Assembly (NCBI RefSeq): GCF_028372415.1
Contig: NC_092873.1
Coordinates: forward strand, 347,843,390-347,907,389
Direction of reading: 5' to 3'
Source: Notamacropus eugenii
Lineage: Eukaryota > Chordata > Mammalia > Diprotodontia > Macropodidae
DNA: 64,000 bases
The notes beneath the pieces were generated by a model. It was not told the origin of the DNA. It did not search any database and saw only the letters and a program-made list of their open reading frames with translations. A program made the translations under genes and the position numbers. The stretch's first letter is position 1, and every line of letters starts with the position of its first letter. Positions 1-11,124 of this stretch are shown piece by piece.

Positions 1-60
1 GTGCTAGGCCATAGGGATTTAAATACAAATTGAGATAGTGTTTGCCTTTTACATTTCTTT

Positions 61-385
61 TTCTTTATTTTAATATTTATTGTGATTTATAGAATAAATC
101 AAGTATTTCCATAACACAAGTATAATTAAAAAATGATTATATATTAAACTGTAAATCTATTTTGTATGACTTACTATTCCTTTTAAATATATAATACAGT
201 TACCATGCAAATTTCTTTTTTTTTCTTTTTTCCCCTTTTTTCTCCCTTCCCCATGGCTACCATTACACACAAATATGTATGTGTATGTGTGTATACATAT
301 TTCTATTGATCAGTTTTTTCTCTGGATGTAGATAGCATCTTCCTTCATATGTCCTTTGTAGTTCCTTTAGGTATTTATAATAGTC
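61..385. repeat. Marsupial interspersed repeat (L1 3'-type), copy A
   Basis: AT-rich stretch with a pyrimidine run, then 'atggctaccattacacac' and a TATG/TGTG tract. The same order of motifs recurs in direct orientation at 1310-1675, so the two are copies of one family. It resembles the AT- and pyrimidine-rich 3' region of marsupial L1 subfamilies. The family assignment is inferred. Confidence 0.6.
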
Positions 386-1309
386 AAGCTTGCGTTTCAG
401 TGGAGAGACACAAGAATAGAGGAGAGGGGACTTGGAAAGGAAGTCTTGATGTGGGTAGTCACAGGCTTTTTGAGTCGAACCTTAGGGGTGTGCTGGAACC
501 AGCCTTATAACTTGGTAATGGGCAAATCAGGATTTGGTTTATTGTTTTGTTGATTGTCTCAAATTAAGAAGCAATGGAGAAAATGTTAATAATGTTGATT
601 AAGCCTAAAAGTGTGTTATGAGTGCAGTCCTCAATTCCTGCCCACAGTAGTTGTTAACTCTTTACCAGTATATCCCTGGGGCACTTGATCAGTCTCTTGT
701 TCCCCATAGCTGTGGTACCATTAATTTGACTGGATTTTGTTTTCCTGGTGGATAGATGGTTGAGTGAAGCATAATGTGGGGCTGTATAGATGGAGTGAGT
801 TAGGTGAGTTTTCATGCACTCACCCACCAATCAGAATCAATGCAGATAGAATGGACCATAGACTTACTCTATGTTCCCCAAGAGGACGGACAGGTGTAAA
901 TTACAAAGTTACAAAGATACAGACTTCATAGGATCATCAAATTAAGAGCTAGAAAGGACCTTAGATGAGAAAACAATGTTTTCTCATCATTAGAGAGAAG
1001 AAAGTGATAGACCAAAAGTCAATAGCTAGTGAGTTCTCTTCTGCCTCTAGGTCCAGTTCTCTTTGCATGACTTCACTCTTACTACTAATTAAAGTTGTCC
1101 AACAATGCAATGGCATGTTTAGGGAGAGGTTTGCTCCCCATTACCACAAGTGTTCCAACAGAGGTTATGTGATCACTGCCTCACAGAGTTATTGTAGAAA
1201 GGATTACATACAAAGTGTTCTCTGGTCACATCCAGTTCCAAGATGCTGTAATGTTGGGCTACCCTCCCTGGACTAAGATGAACTCAGGCTCTAAAACTAT
1301 GATTGTATT
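386..1309. other. Intergenic, no gene seen
   Basis: Mostly unique sequence between two copies of the same repeat. Around 926-1000 there is a weak MIR3-like piece ('agagctagaaaggacctt'). A 103-codon open frame at 965-1276 shows no recognisable domain and is judged to be chance. Confidence 0.5.
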
Positions 1310-1675
1310 ATTTTAAAATTTTATTTGTTTTATTTTGAATTTATAGAATAAAACAAACATTTCCATAATATAGTATGATAAAAAAAAGATTGCACATGAA
1401 ACTGCAAATCTATTATGTACAACTTTTAAATATATAATGAAGTTATCATGTAAATTTCTTTTCTTTTTTTCCCTTTTTTAAAACTCCCCCCCCCCCCCGT
1501 TCTAGAGATGGCTACTATTAGACATAAAGATGTGTATGTGTGTATGTATGTATGTGTGTATAAAATCATTCTATACATATTTCTATTTATCAGTTCTTTC
1601 TCTGGACACAGATAGCATCAACCTTCATAGGTCCCTTGTAATTAATTTGGATATTTGTATTTATAGCAGTCAAAA
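1310..1675. repeat. Marsupial interspersed repeat (L1 3'-type), copy B
   Basis: Second copy of the repeat at 61-385, in the same orientation. It shares 'ttccataa', 'tttaaatatataat', a pyrimidine run, 'gatggctac' and a TATG tract followed by 'catatttctatt'. It carries a 13-base C homopolymer at 1486-1498. Confidence 0.6.
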
Positions 1676-2985
1676 TGAATTTATTATTTCTCTGGGCTTT
1701 GAAGTATGTGAATTCTATGACTGTTGAAAGTCAACAGGGGGATGGATGACAGAGATTTTTGTCAATGGGTTAGAGAATGATGGGGGTGGAACAGAAGTAC
1801 ACAAAGCCTGCTAAAGTATAAGATTTGGGGAATTAGCATGTAGGACAGTCTCTGGGACCACTATTTCAAACCCCCATTTGTACCGACAGGCTGGTTTCCC
1901 AAAGGGCAGCTGGATACAGCTCCCCTCTGGATCTTAGAGGTAACTATAAGTGGGTTGGGGATTTCTTTCAAATGCTATTGCTCAAGAGCCCCTACTAGTG
2001 TACTTCCCTCAGTGATTATCAGTTATTATCAACTAACCAGTCAGGGTTAATTAGTTTTTACTATACTATACTAGTATAGTAAGTAGAGTTGGCATGAACA
2101 GTACCCCCAAAAGTCTAGGGCTCACTCTGCTTCAACTACATAAAGAATCTGGGGAAAGTAGATTCAAGTTTGGTTAGATGGAAGCTCTTTTCTCCCTTTG
2201 AGGAATCATCATGAAGCTCTTGGTGGGCACGGTGTAGCTTTCTATTGGGCTCATTGTACAGCTCTGAGGTTGTTTTTCCTCCATGTGTTTGCTCTCAACT
2301 ACCAAAAAGTTGTGGTAGGGAACATTATTAAGATACAAATGGGAAGTCTCCCCCCAAAAATAAGTTTCCCTGTCTTTTGAAGTTCTCATGGCCATTTTCT
2401 GGTTGAGGCACAGGAGGAGGAAGGGAAAAGACAGAGTTTTTCTCACTTACCAAGAAATTCACTCTCAGTGACCGTGATGAAGTAATCTGCCTCCCCATTG
2501 TCCTGACTCTGGAATGTTCCAATTCTGAACTGGCTTGCTATGTAGTTTCATTTCATTTTATCCAATAGAAGGAAGCAATATTTCTTCTTCCAAATTGACT
2601 AAGGGCTTTTCAAACTAGCCTGATGCCTTTGATTTATCAATTAGTTCAGTAGAGATATACTTACCTGATTAAAAAATATTAAGGTATTAGGGTGTAGCAT
2701 ATTGTTAGTTACTTAAAGTAGGATGAGGGGCTTACCCTAGACCCTTTGCAGCTCTGCATCTATGATGATGGGCATAACTTGAGCAAAAGACTCAGTGGTG
2801 AAAGAGGGGGCCTTGAAAGGCTACAAGAGGCCAGAGAATATAAGTTGAGAGTGCATGGAGAATCTCTCCCAGTTTAGAAAGAATTGCCAAAGAAAAAATT
2901 CCATAACATCCTTAACTCTCCCTCTCAAGTGTTCTAGTTAGATTTATTCCCTGAACAAATAAAAAGCCTTGCTACAGGAATAAGG
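1676..2985. other. Intergenic unique sequence
   Basis: No repeat family or gene recognised. It holds an 18-base perfect palindrome centred on CTAG at 2064-2081. It also has a TCF/LEF-like CCTTTGATT near 2626 followed by 'tatcaattag'. Open frames on both strands here are short and without domains. Confidence 0.5.
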
Positions 2986-2989
2986 AAGA

Positions 2990-3272
2990 GACAGCTAGGT
3001 GGCACAGTGGATATGGTGCCAGCCCTGCAGTCAGGAGGTCTGAGTTCATATCTGATCATATGTGATATCTATGAGATATATCACATAGATAATGATTGTT
3101 ATCTATGTGACCCTGGCCAAGTTGCTTAACTCTGTTTGCCTCAGTTTCCTCATCTGTAAAATGAACTAGAGAAGGAAATGGCAAATCCCTCCAATATTTT
3201 TGCCATGAAAACCCCAAATGAGGTCACAAGGAATAAGATGCTACCATTTGACTAAACAACAACAGGAATGAG
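2990..3272 (+). repeat. tRNA-headed SINE with RTE-type tail
   Basis: Starts 'cagctaggtggcacagtgga', a Pol III A-box-like head. It continues through 'cctcagtttcctcatctgta' and 'gaaggaaatggcaaa' to an 'accccaaatgaggtc' tail. The segment that should carry 'acttactagctgtgtgacc' is replaced at about 3050-3105 by a TA-rich, locally palindromic insert. Confidence 0.85.
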
Positions 3273-4060
3273 GAGATCTGACATCACTTATTAATTGGAG
3301 CACTAGCTTCTGCAAGTCACAAATCACTCCCTGGGATTCAATTTATTTACCTGTAAAATAAAGAGTAGACAAAATCTAAGATTCACTTCAGAAAGAAAGT
3401 TGTTATTTTTAAGCATATTTATTTAGTTTCTCCTATATGCAAAGACCATGGGTAGGGACTGTGGATAGATGGATAAAGGGGTAGAAGAAACAGTCTTTGC
3501 CCATGAGGACATAACAGTTTTTTGGAAAAATTTATTCATGGTCCTTAAGAAGGCAAAAAGAAAAAAGTAATCATCAATCATTAGCTGGATGCTAATGTGC
3601 TTCTTCTGATGGCCCCCCTCTGCAGTAGAAACATTATCTGCAACTAATTTGGCTAGAACCAGTGGCAGCAGGTAAACTCTATTGTGCAGCTAGAAATCCA
3701 CTGCAAATCCCTGCTATGTAATGTAGGGTTTCCATAAAAAGATGCATTAAGAATGGATCTATTCTCAAGATTTAATTAATCGAGGGGACCAATGCAATGT
3801 CATGGGTACCTAAGGCATAACACCATAGTGCATTGGTAACTGATGCTTCTCAAGCCTGACAAATTGCCCATTGTCTTACTACTCAACACCCCTTTCCAAT
3901 GGGGCATATCATTTTGGTCAGCTGGGAGGTAAGGGGAGTAGGACCCAACTGAACCAGTGCTGAATCTTTGCTGATTATCTTTTTTGTGTTATTATTGAGT
4001 ACTCTCCTTTTGTTAAATATTATATGGTGTATAATCGTATATATAATCATATATGTATAA
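3273..4060. other. Intergenic, no gene seen
   Basis: No gene or clear repeat apart from a short TA-rich tract at about 4015-4070. Confidence 0.5.
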
Positions 4061-4062
4061 TC

Positions 4063-4335
4063 ATATATAATCTAGGTGGCTCAATTGACAGAGCACTGGA
4101 CTTAGAATCAGGAAGACCTGAGTTCAAATCCAGCCTCAGACATTTACTAACATTGTAACCCTAGGCAAGTCCCTTAAACTCTGTTTGCCTGACCTTTATC
4201 AACTGTCAAAATGGGGATAATAACAACTTCCAGGGTTGTTGTTGAGGATCAAGTGAGATAATCTACGTCAAGGGCTTAGCACAATGCCTAGAACATAGTA
4301 GGCACTACATAAATGCTTATTCCTTTCTCTTCCTT
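4063..4335 (+). repeat. tRNA-derived CORE SINE (MIR/MAR-like)
   Basis: tRNA-like head with a B-box-like 'gagttcaaatcc', then 'aacattgtaaccctaggcaa', 'gataataacaac' and a 3' end of 'agtaggcactacataaatgc'. It lacks the RTE-type tail seen on other SINEs here. It matches the MIR superfamily layout. Confidence 0.8.
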
Positions 4336-4431
4336 CATGAGTGCCTCATTTTGTTCCAGTCCCAAGCCTGTACCATTGGACCTGCCAGCATCAGACCTTT
4401 TCTATTATATTTGTTGTATTTTATAGGTTGC

Positions 4432-4560
4432 TGTTGTTGTGTTTGTCCTTCATTCTCGAAGAGGAACATGACATCAGGGAAATGATGACATGATTTGCAG
4501 TTGTAATCTATAGGATTGGTTTCAAATAGTTTTGTGGTTGACTTCATGGCTGAGATAGGG
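4432..4560 (-). repeat. LINE 3' end fragment (RTE/CR1-like family)
   Basis: Reads 'gttgtgtttgtccttcattc' followed by 'tcgaagaggaacatgacatc'. This is the reverse complement of the 3' terminus of a LINE that recurs at 9285, 10946, 43095, 53206, 57166 and 57640. Its RT-coding body is seen at 9285-10378. Confidence 0.7.
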
Positions 4561-4794
4561 AAAACGCAATGAGGAGAAGGGAGCCTTAGAGATTGGGTGA
4601 TCTGATATAGGAGTAGTACCTCATGAAGTCCTCTCAGTGGGACAGGGAGGGAGTCCCCAGTGACCCAGTAGGTTTAACCTGCTATTATTTAAGGAGATTA
4701 AGAAGAAGAAGAAAGATGTTACTACCAGGGTCAACATTCCCTGACTGTTGCTCATGACCCCAGAAAAGTTAGATCTCTAGCATAAGCCAGGTCA

Positions 4795-4925
4795 AATCAG
4801 CAAACATTTTTATGCGCTTATTATGTGTCAGGCACTGGGCTAAGCTCTGAGGATGAAAGAAAGGTGAAAACAACCCCTGCCTTCAAAGAACTCACAATCT
4901 AATGGAAAATGAGAGTAATTGAAAG
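4795..4925 (-). repeat. L2-type LINE 3' fragment
   Basis: Contains 'gtgtcaggcactgggctaag' and 'ctcacaatctaatgg', the antisense form of the common 'cttagcacagtgcctggcac' L2 3' end. Confidence 0.7.
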
Positions 4926-5072
4926 TAATGAAAAAGAGAAAGTAATCCATCTCCATTTGTACAACAGCTAGAAACAGTTATGTACATTTCATTAGTCTTT
5001 AAGTATTTTGCCCAGAAAACAGAGAGGCGACTCATGGATTTAGTAACACCACCAGTAAAAAGGAATAATTCT

Positions 5073-5180
5073 TTTAAAAATTATCTTTAAATTGATTTAT
5101 TTTCAGTTTTCAACATTCACTTCCACAAGATTTTGAATTTCAAATTTTCTCCTCATTTCTCCCCTCCCTCCACCCCAGGA
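5073..5180 (-). repeat. L1 3' end fragment
   Basis: 'ttcagttttcaacattcact' followed by 'tccacaagattttgaatt' and a C/T-rich run. This is the antisense of the marsupial L1 3' end. Confidence 0.75.
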
Positions 5181-5354
5181 GTGTGCTCATTCTGATTACA
5201 CCTTCCTCCAATCTGTCTTCCCTTTTATCACACCACGCTTCTCTTGTCCCCTTCCTTAAAAGGAGTAATTCTTATGGTGCAGATCAGTTTTGTTTGACGA
5301 ATATGGTGTCTGATCTAGAGGTCTTGGTAGAAAATGTGTTGAACCCCACTAAGA

Positions 5355-5790
5355 GCAGTCAGGCTGTCAACAAGCATTTGTTAAGTGCCTACTATGTGGC
5401 AGGCACTGTGCTAAGAAGTAGGAATACCAAAAAACCCAAAACAAAACAGAAGGCACTTTGACTGAATCCCTTGCTCTCAAGAAGCTCCCAGTCTAACGGG
5501 GGAGACAACTGCAAACAATTATGAACAAACAAAATAGATGCAGGATAAATTAGAAGTGCTCTCAGGGAATACACTAGAATTTAGAGAGATTAGAAAAAGT
5601 TTCTTGCAGATGACAGGATTTTAGCCAGAACTTGCAAGAAACCAGGAGATGGAGATGAGGAAGGACAGAATAAATTAAGAAAAGGGGAAGAGTTGGGGGT
5701 GGCATAGGGATAATGAGTTCAGTTTGGGACATGTTGAGTTTAAGATGTCTACCAGATACCAGGTTCAAAATATAGAGCACAGCTGTAAGG
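5355..5790 (-). repeat. L2-type LINE fragment
   Basis: Begins 'caacaagcatttgttaagtg', includes 'ctcaagaagctcccagtcta' and ends near 'ttcagtttgggacatgttga' and 'gtttaagatgtct'. The order is that of a minus-strand L2-type element. Confidence 0.75.
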
Positions 5791-5799
5791 GAAAAGGGA

Positions 5800-6675
5800 G
5801 TAGGAGGGAGGATGTAAACTGAGAAGCCATCCTGGAGATAAGAGCCTCAATTTACTCTATTACTACCCCCTGAGTGTGACTTCCTTCACACAGGTGTCCA
5901 AGAGCTGGAGAGCTTTCACCACCAAGGATGAGTCATTAGAACAATAGGTTAAAGAGGGATGGTTCAATGGGGCCAAACTGAAATACTGGTAGAATTCAAT
6001 CAACTTGACAGTCTCACTGATCTCATCTTTGCAAAACTAGTTAACAATTAGAGAGCCAGGATGGGGACTATCCTTTGTCCTTTTTAGGTGACTCGGATGG
6101 AAAGTTGTACATAGCTGGCTGACCTAATAAAGATGAATTCCTTTTGTAGCCACTTTCCTGATGGGGGCCAGCAAGGGATGAGGTGAAATTCCTCAGAGGT
6201 GGATTTGGTAGACTAATTCCATGATTCCCCACCACATCCCGCAAGCTCTAGGTCCAGCCTACATAAAGCATCCCTCATCTGGGCAGAACCCCACCCAAAT
6301 ATCATCAGGCTTTAGTCACAGTATCCCTCAAAAAACACCATCTGGGAATAGGAAAGCCAATTCGTGCAATCCAGCAGAACATCACAACAATCACTGTCTT
6401 TAGGGCTGTCTTCGAAAGTAAAGCTTTCCATGCAATGCAATTGGCAGTCACTGCTTTGTTGGGTGGGTAGAGGATGATAATATTCTCAGGTAAAGAACTT
6501 TAAGTGTGGCTCCTAAAACTATGTGATTGACAAGGAGAGGCTGGATGGCCAGTCTAAGAGGTGGGCTAGTAAAATTATACTGCATTTCTGGAACCAGGGC
6601 AGTAAGGGCCCTTCACTCCCAAAAGTAAGATATCCCTAAAGCTCCAGACACACTTAGGTATAGGGCAAAGGTGAG
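5800..6675. other. Intergenic, no gene seen
   Basis: No gene, RNA or clear repeat recognised. A few short open frames exist without domains. Confidence 0.5.
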
Positions 6676-6678
6676 AGA

Positions 6679-6868
6679 TCTGTGGCCTTGACGTTGCATG
6701 TGGCCCTCTAGGTCCTCAACTGTGGCTCTTTGACTGAATCCAAACTTGACAGAACGAATCCCCTTAATAAAAGCATTTGTTCTGTAAAACTAGGACTCAG
6801 TCAAAAGGCTGTACCCAAGAATCTAGAAGACCATGTATGGCCTCAAGGCCACAGGTCCCCCACCCCAC
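6679..6868. mobile_element. Non-autonomous hAT-like palindromic DNA transposon, copy 1
   Basis: The left arm has 'catgtggccctctaggtcct' and 'tttgactgaatccaaac'. The right arm mirrors it with 'ggactcagtcaaaag', 'ctagaagaccatg' and 'aaggccacaggtcccccacc'. Sister copies are at 17581, 30536, 40542 and 41547. Confidence 0.7.
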
Positions 6869-7176
6869 TTCTGGACAAGGGCATCCAAATCATTACAATA
6901 CTTGAGTACCCATAACAGGTTCATTGCAGGACTAGTTTCAAAGGAAAGTTTTGGAGAATCTTACAATAGAGGAGATAGGCATCACAAGCTCTTGGGACTC
7001 AATACTTGTATGGGTCCTTGTGGCAACTTCAACGTTGCTTATTGTGGGTAGGGTGAAGTGGAAATCTTTGAAGTTGCTTGAGACATTCAGTGTAATTAAC
7101 ACCAAATAGTACCAGGTTCTGGGAGGGATGAAAGGTATTTTCTCCTTGGTAATGGAGATGGACGAGGCCAGAGAGC

Positions 7177-7359
7177 TTGGATATATCAACTTCCCTTTAC
7201 AACAATTCTATGTGGTTGTTAAGGAAGATGACTGGCACCTGGCAGCTTACAATAGATCATAGGGAGATGACCAAGGTTGCCATGTTGATTACTGCATTCA
7301 CTGCTGACCTCATCCATGTGGTGGACCAGGCAGTCCAAGTGAATGGTATGGAGTTGTGA
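7177..7359 (+). pseudogene. Endogenous retrovirus pol remnant (reverse transcriptase N-terminal part)
   Basis: The frame shows a W-x(7)-TW-x-LTIDHRE-x-x-K-V pattern with a downstream T-A-x-x-A-D-L motif. This spacing is typical of the fingers region of retroviral and ERV reverse transcriptase (usual form T/S-W-R-L-T-V/I-D-Y-R). Only about 55 residues survive. No catalytic YxDD segment, gag, env or LTR pair was recognised around it. It is an old, broken and non-functional fragment. Assignment to an ERV class is not possible from this piece. Confidence 0.6.
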
Positions 7360-7710
7360 AACCAACTAATTTCTTTTTTTCAATTCTTATGACTGAGAGT
7401 AGTCAGAACAAATTTCATTTTACCTGAGAAAGAATCTAATATACTTACCTCATCTGTCCCCAGGACTATTTGAACTCTCCCTCATACTGCAATGATTGAT
7501 GGGCAGACACCTGAAGAAAGTGCTTCTTAAGAGCATCAATGTCTACTGCTACAATGATGGATGTAATGTTGACAGGATTGGGCAAGGCCACTCGGTTAAA
7601 CATCTTAGACTAGATATCTGTCCATGTGAGGGACAAAGGGTAACAGATCAATCCTAAGAAAATCCAGGATCCAACCCATATTAAATATAGTGGATGAGAA
7701 GAGCAATAGC
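7360..7710. other. Unassigned sequence beside the ERV remnant
   Basis: No recognisable domain. It could be decayed retroviral sequence continuing from 7177-7359, but nothing in it proves that. Confidence 0.35.
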
Positions 7711-7712
7711 CT

Positions 7713-7995
7713 CTAGAGGCTACTAAGTGGAACAGTGGACAAAGTGCTAGGTATAGAGTCAGGAAGACCTCAGTTCAAATCCAGCCTCAACTGTGTAATC
7801 CTGGGCAGAACACTTAACTTTGGGGTATTTGAAACAGAAAAGTTTTCTGTCTGCCTCAGTTTCCTCATCTACAAAATGAAGATAATAATGGCACCTATAG
7901 CGTCATGGTGAGGATCAAATGAGATGACAATTGTAAAGCACTTCACATAGAACTGGCACATAGTAAACACTATATAAACGTAAGCAATTGTTGGT
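7713..7995 (+). repeat. tRNA-derived CORE SINE (MIR/MAR-like)
   Basis: 'gagtcaggaagacctcagtt', 'caaatccagcctcaa' and 'tgcctcagtttcctcatcta' in order. It ends 'gcacatagtaaacactata'. A short extra segment lies between the tRNA-like head and the core. Confidence 0.8.
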
Positions 7996-8292
7996 GTTGC
8001 CCCCCAATGGTTTTGAATCCACTACAAGTAATAACTGAGATTTCTAGTCACAGGCCTAAAGCTGCAGTGTGGTCTGCCTACAAAGGTCCTATATCCTGAA
8101 TCTTACCTTTCACCAATGACTCCACCCCCTTCAACTGAAGCGTGTGCAGCTGGATCTGAGAGGCTGTAAATCTAATAATGGGGCCCCTGAAGAATAGAGG
8201 TCTTGAAAAGTCTTCTCAGAAGGCTGAGCTGTGAGCAGCTCGACCTGCATGTGAGAGGTTGGTACTGGGAGGATGACATCCTTCATCTGTAC

Positions 8293-8500
8293 TGGGGATT
8301 CTTAAACTGGGGATCATGAATATATTTCAGGGGTCCATGAAGTTGGATTGGGAAAAAATACATCTATCTTTTTACAGTAATTGTCTTATTTTGTAATTCT
8401 GGGTGTTTTATTTTATGCATTTAAATGCATTATTTGGAGAAGGAGATCCACAGTCTTCACCAGACTGATAAGAGTCCATGACAGAAAAGAAAATAAGGAT
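8293..8500. repeat. hAT/MER-like DNA transposon fragment
   Basis: Starts 'gggattcttaaactggggat', runs through 'ggggtccatgaagttgg' and 'ttttatgcatttaaatgcat', and ends 'caccagactgataagagtcc'. This is the layout of an ancient non-autonomous DNA element. Confidence 0.55.
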
Positions 8501-9284
8501 ATTTTATTTATACTGATAAATGTGATGCAGCTGAAAAGTGTTGGACCTGCAAAGAACAGGACTCGACAATCAAAGGACCAATGGATAAATTTTGGCCATG
8601 ATTCCCTTGGCATATGGTTCTTTGTATGGGACATATTGGCACATATATCCTCTGTTGAACTGAACAATCAGGCTGGAGCCCTTAAAAGAGTGGCAGGGGT
8701 GGGGAGAGAGTCCACTGCCTGTGTACACATGAGATCCATGACATCATAGTGCACTGGGTGCAGGACCAGATGAACCATTTATCCAAATCTGAGGCAGCTT
8801 ATTCTGCCCAGGAGTACCCTGGTGCCTACTGGCACCCTTACATTTTCTAAATGGCTCCCAACCTGCCTCCAGTTGAAAATTTTATCATATTAACTCACTT
8901 TCCCCAATTTAGGTGAAGAGTTTTGTCCCTGCTAAATGACAACTTTGATATCTGGCTATCTGAATTGTGTATTCCACCTCCCAGAAACCATGTGTATGAA
9001 AGATTAGCACCCAGCTAGGAAGGGGAAGTGTTCTCCAGTTGAGTGATGTCTTGGATCTGCTCTCCTGGAAGACATCTAACAAGGACATACTGCTTTTGGA
9101 AATAAATCCAATTGGCCCTTGTTAGCTATTCCTTATTATGTTCTTCATGCAGACTTGGCTGGGCCTCAGAGATCCTTTCTCCTCAAAGGGCTCTTGATAC
9201 ACCTTAGGGGAAATAGTTCACATCTCCTTTTTCATGGAATTGTTCAGAGAATTTCTTCCCAGGGAGGGCTTGGAACTAGATTAT
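8501..9284. other. Unassigned intergenic sequence
   Basis: No confident call. The 122-codon frame at 8381-8749 starts inside a DNA transposon fragment and has no domain. Decayed retroviral sequence linked to 7177-7359 is possible but unproven. Confidence 0.35.
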
Positions 9285-10378
9285 ACATTTGTCATTGTTC
9301 ATCCTTCATTTCTAAATAAGACCAAGGGGCATCACAATGTGGGAGTTAGGGTATATTCAGCTGTGGCTGATCAGACCAGTCTGAGTTTGGAAGGCAGTGT
9401 CACAGATTAGACACATGTGGTCCATTAGAACATTTAGAGTAGAAGTGGTTCTGGATTTTTGCAGCTCAAATGAACTTTATGCTTCTATGATCCTTTGCTC
9501 ATAGATCATAGATACAGGCATGCCATGCTGGATGTGCCAACATTTCCAATGTCTCATAGTCACTGCTAAAGTTCTTTAGAGATACCTTGAGAATGTTCTT
9601 ATGTTACTTCTTCTGGCCACCATGTGAGCACTTATCTCATTCAAGTTCTCCCTAGTCTTTTGAGTAAGCATGCATTTGGAATTCAAACTACATGGTCAGT
9701 CCATCAAAGCTACACTCTGTGCAATAATTGAATGTTTGGCAGCTCAGCTCTAGAGAGGACCTCAGTGTCTAGTACCTTATCTTGCCAAGAAATCTTCAGG
9801 ATCTTCCTGAGATAATTCAAGTGAAAGCAGTTCAGTTTTCTGGCATGGCTCTCATACACTGTCTAGGTTTCACAGGCATATAACAGTGTAGTCAGTATGA
9901 TGGCTCTGAAGACCTTCAGTTTGGTCCACAGTTTGATATTTCTTCTCTCCCACACTTTCTTTCAGAGTCTCCCAAATGCTGAGCTAGTGGACAGCCCTGG
10001 AAAATGTACTGCCAAGGTAAGGAAACTTATCTGCAGCATTAAAAATTTCTCCATTTACTGTGACCAATGGTTCCACTCATGGATGGTGCAATGCTGCCTG
10101 GTGGAGGACCTCTGCTTTCTTGGTGTTAATTGTCAAATTAAAATTAGCACAGGTGGTAGAGAATGGATCCATAATGTACTGCATCTCAACCTCAGAGTCT
10201 GCATTGAGCATACTGTGAACAAAAAGTTGTGTACCAACTTCCCCTTCATTTTGGTCTTGGCTTGTAGCCTTTTCAAGTTAAATAGTTTAACATCAGCGTG
10301 GAAGTTGACCTTGATACCATTTTCATCCTCGTCAAAGGGGTCTGTCAATAACATGAATAACATCATACTGAAGAGCAC
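9285..10378 (-). mobile_element. Degenerate LINE: RT C-terminal region and 3' end
   Basis: On the minus strand one frame reads 'NLTINTKKAEVLHQAA' (about 10090-10140). Another reads 'TLLYACET*TVYESHA' (about 9843-9895), a non-LTR retrotransposon RT C-terminal signature with a stop in place of the usual Trp. The element ends at about 9285 with the degraded 'ttgttcatccttcattt' tail. That links this RT to the solo 3' ends elsewhere in the window. Frames are broken, so it is dead. The RTE versus CR1 clade was not resolved. Confidence 0.75.
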
Positions 10379-10505
10379 AGGAGCATTTATTAAGCACTTA
10401 CTGTATCGGGCACCATGTTAATCATAAGAAATACAAATATAAGCAAAAAAAGCCCTCAAACATCTTACATTCTAATGGAGGAAGACAGTGTATGGAAGAG
10501 AAATG
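10379..10505 (-). repeat. L2-type LINE 3' fragment
   Basis: 'gcatttattaagcacttact' then 'catcttacattctaatgg', antisense to the L2-type 3' end. Confidence 0.6.
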
Positions 10506-10769
10506 GAAAAGTGGGAAGTACCTGCTCACGGACTATGTGGAAAAGTCATCTGAAGAGTTGGGAGTTGATCTGGGCTAGAAGCAAGCATGGGTAACATGGG
10601 GTACTTCTTCAAATGGAGATAATGGAAGGAACTCTGTAACAGGAGGAAAAGCCTGTAGGAGTGGAAGTGTTGCCAGAGAGAGAAGAACATTAGGACAGGG
10701 GGATACAGAGAATTGTTGAAGGGGCCTCATGTTCTAATGATCCTGAAGTGAAACTGTCTCTGAATAATT

Positions 10770-10945
10770 CAGGCACAGTAGATGGATGGACCTGGAGTTA
10801 GGAAGTCCTGGGTTCAAATTTGACCTTAGATACTTACTAGTTGTGTGACCTTGGATAAGTCATTTAATCCCTAGGAGCCTCAGTTTTATCTTTTTAAAAA
10901 GTTCTATCCATCTGATGAAGTTCTTGTGATGATCAATTAATGTAT
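10770..10945 (+). repeat. tRNA-derived SINE (MIR-like)
   Basis: 'gttaggaagtcctgggttca', 'cttactagttgtgtgacctt' and 'ggataagtcatttaatcc' in order. Confidence 0.75.
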
Positions 10946-11010
10946 GTTGCTGTTGTTTGCCCTTCATGCTGAAAGAAGATTAAGATGACATCCCGATATT
11001 GGGGGTCAAT
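10946..11010 (-). repeat. LINE 3' end fragment (RTE/CR1-like family)
   Basis: 'ttgctgttgtttgcccttca' followed by 'agatgacatcccg'. This matches the 3' terminus of the LINE at 9285-10378. Confidence 0.55.
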
Positions 11011-11124
11011 GTACGGTGTGTCTGACTGGTTATGTGTAATGTATGTAAAGTGCTGGAGCAGCCTTGGCTAAGGCAGTGGTCGATGCCATGTTCCATCCTC
11101 AGTAGCCCAAGTTATAAAAGAATC

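Noticed and set aside
9897..10421. 174-codon plus-strand open frame
   Set aside because: It is the antisense of a LINE reverse transcriptase relic that reads sensibly on the minus strand.
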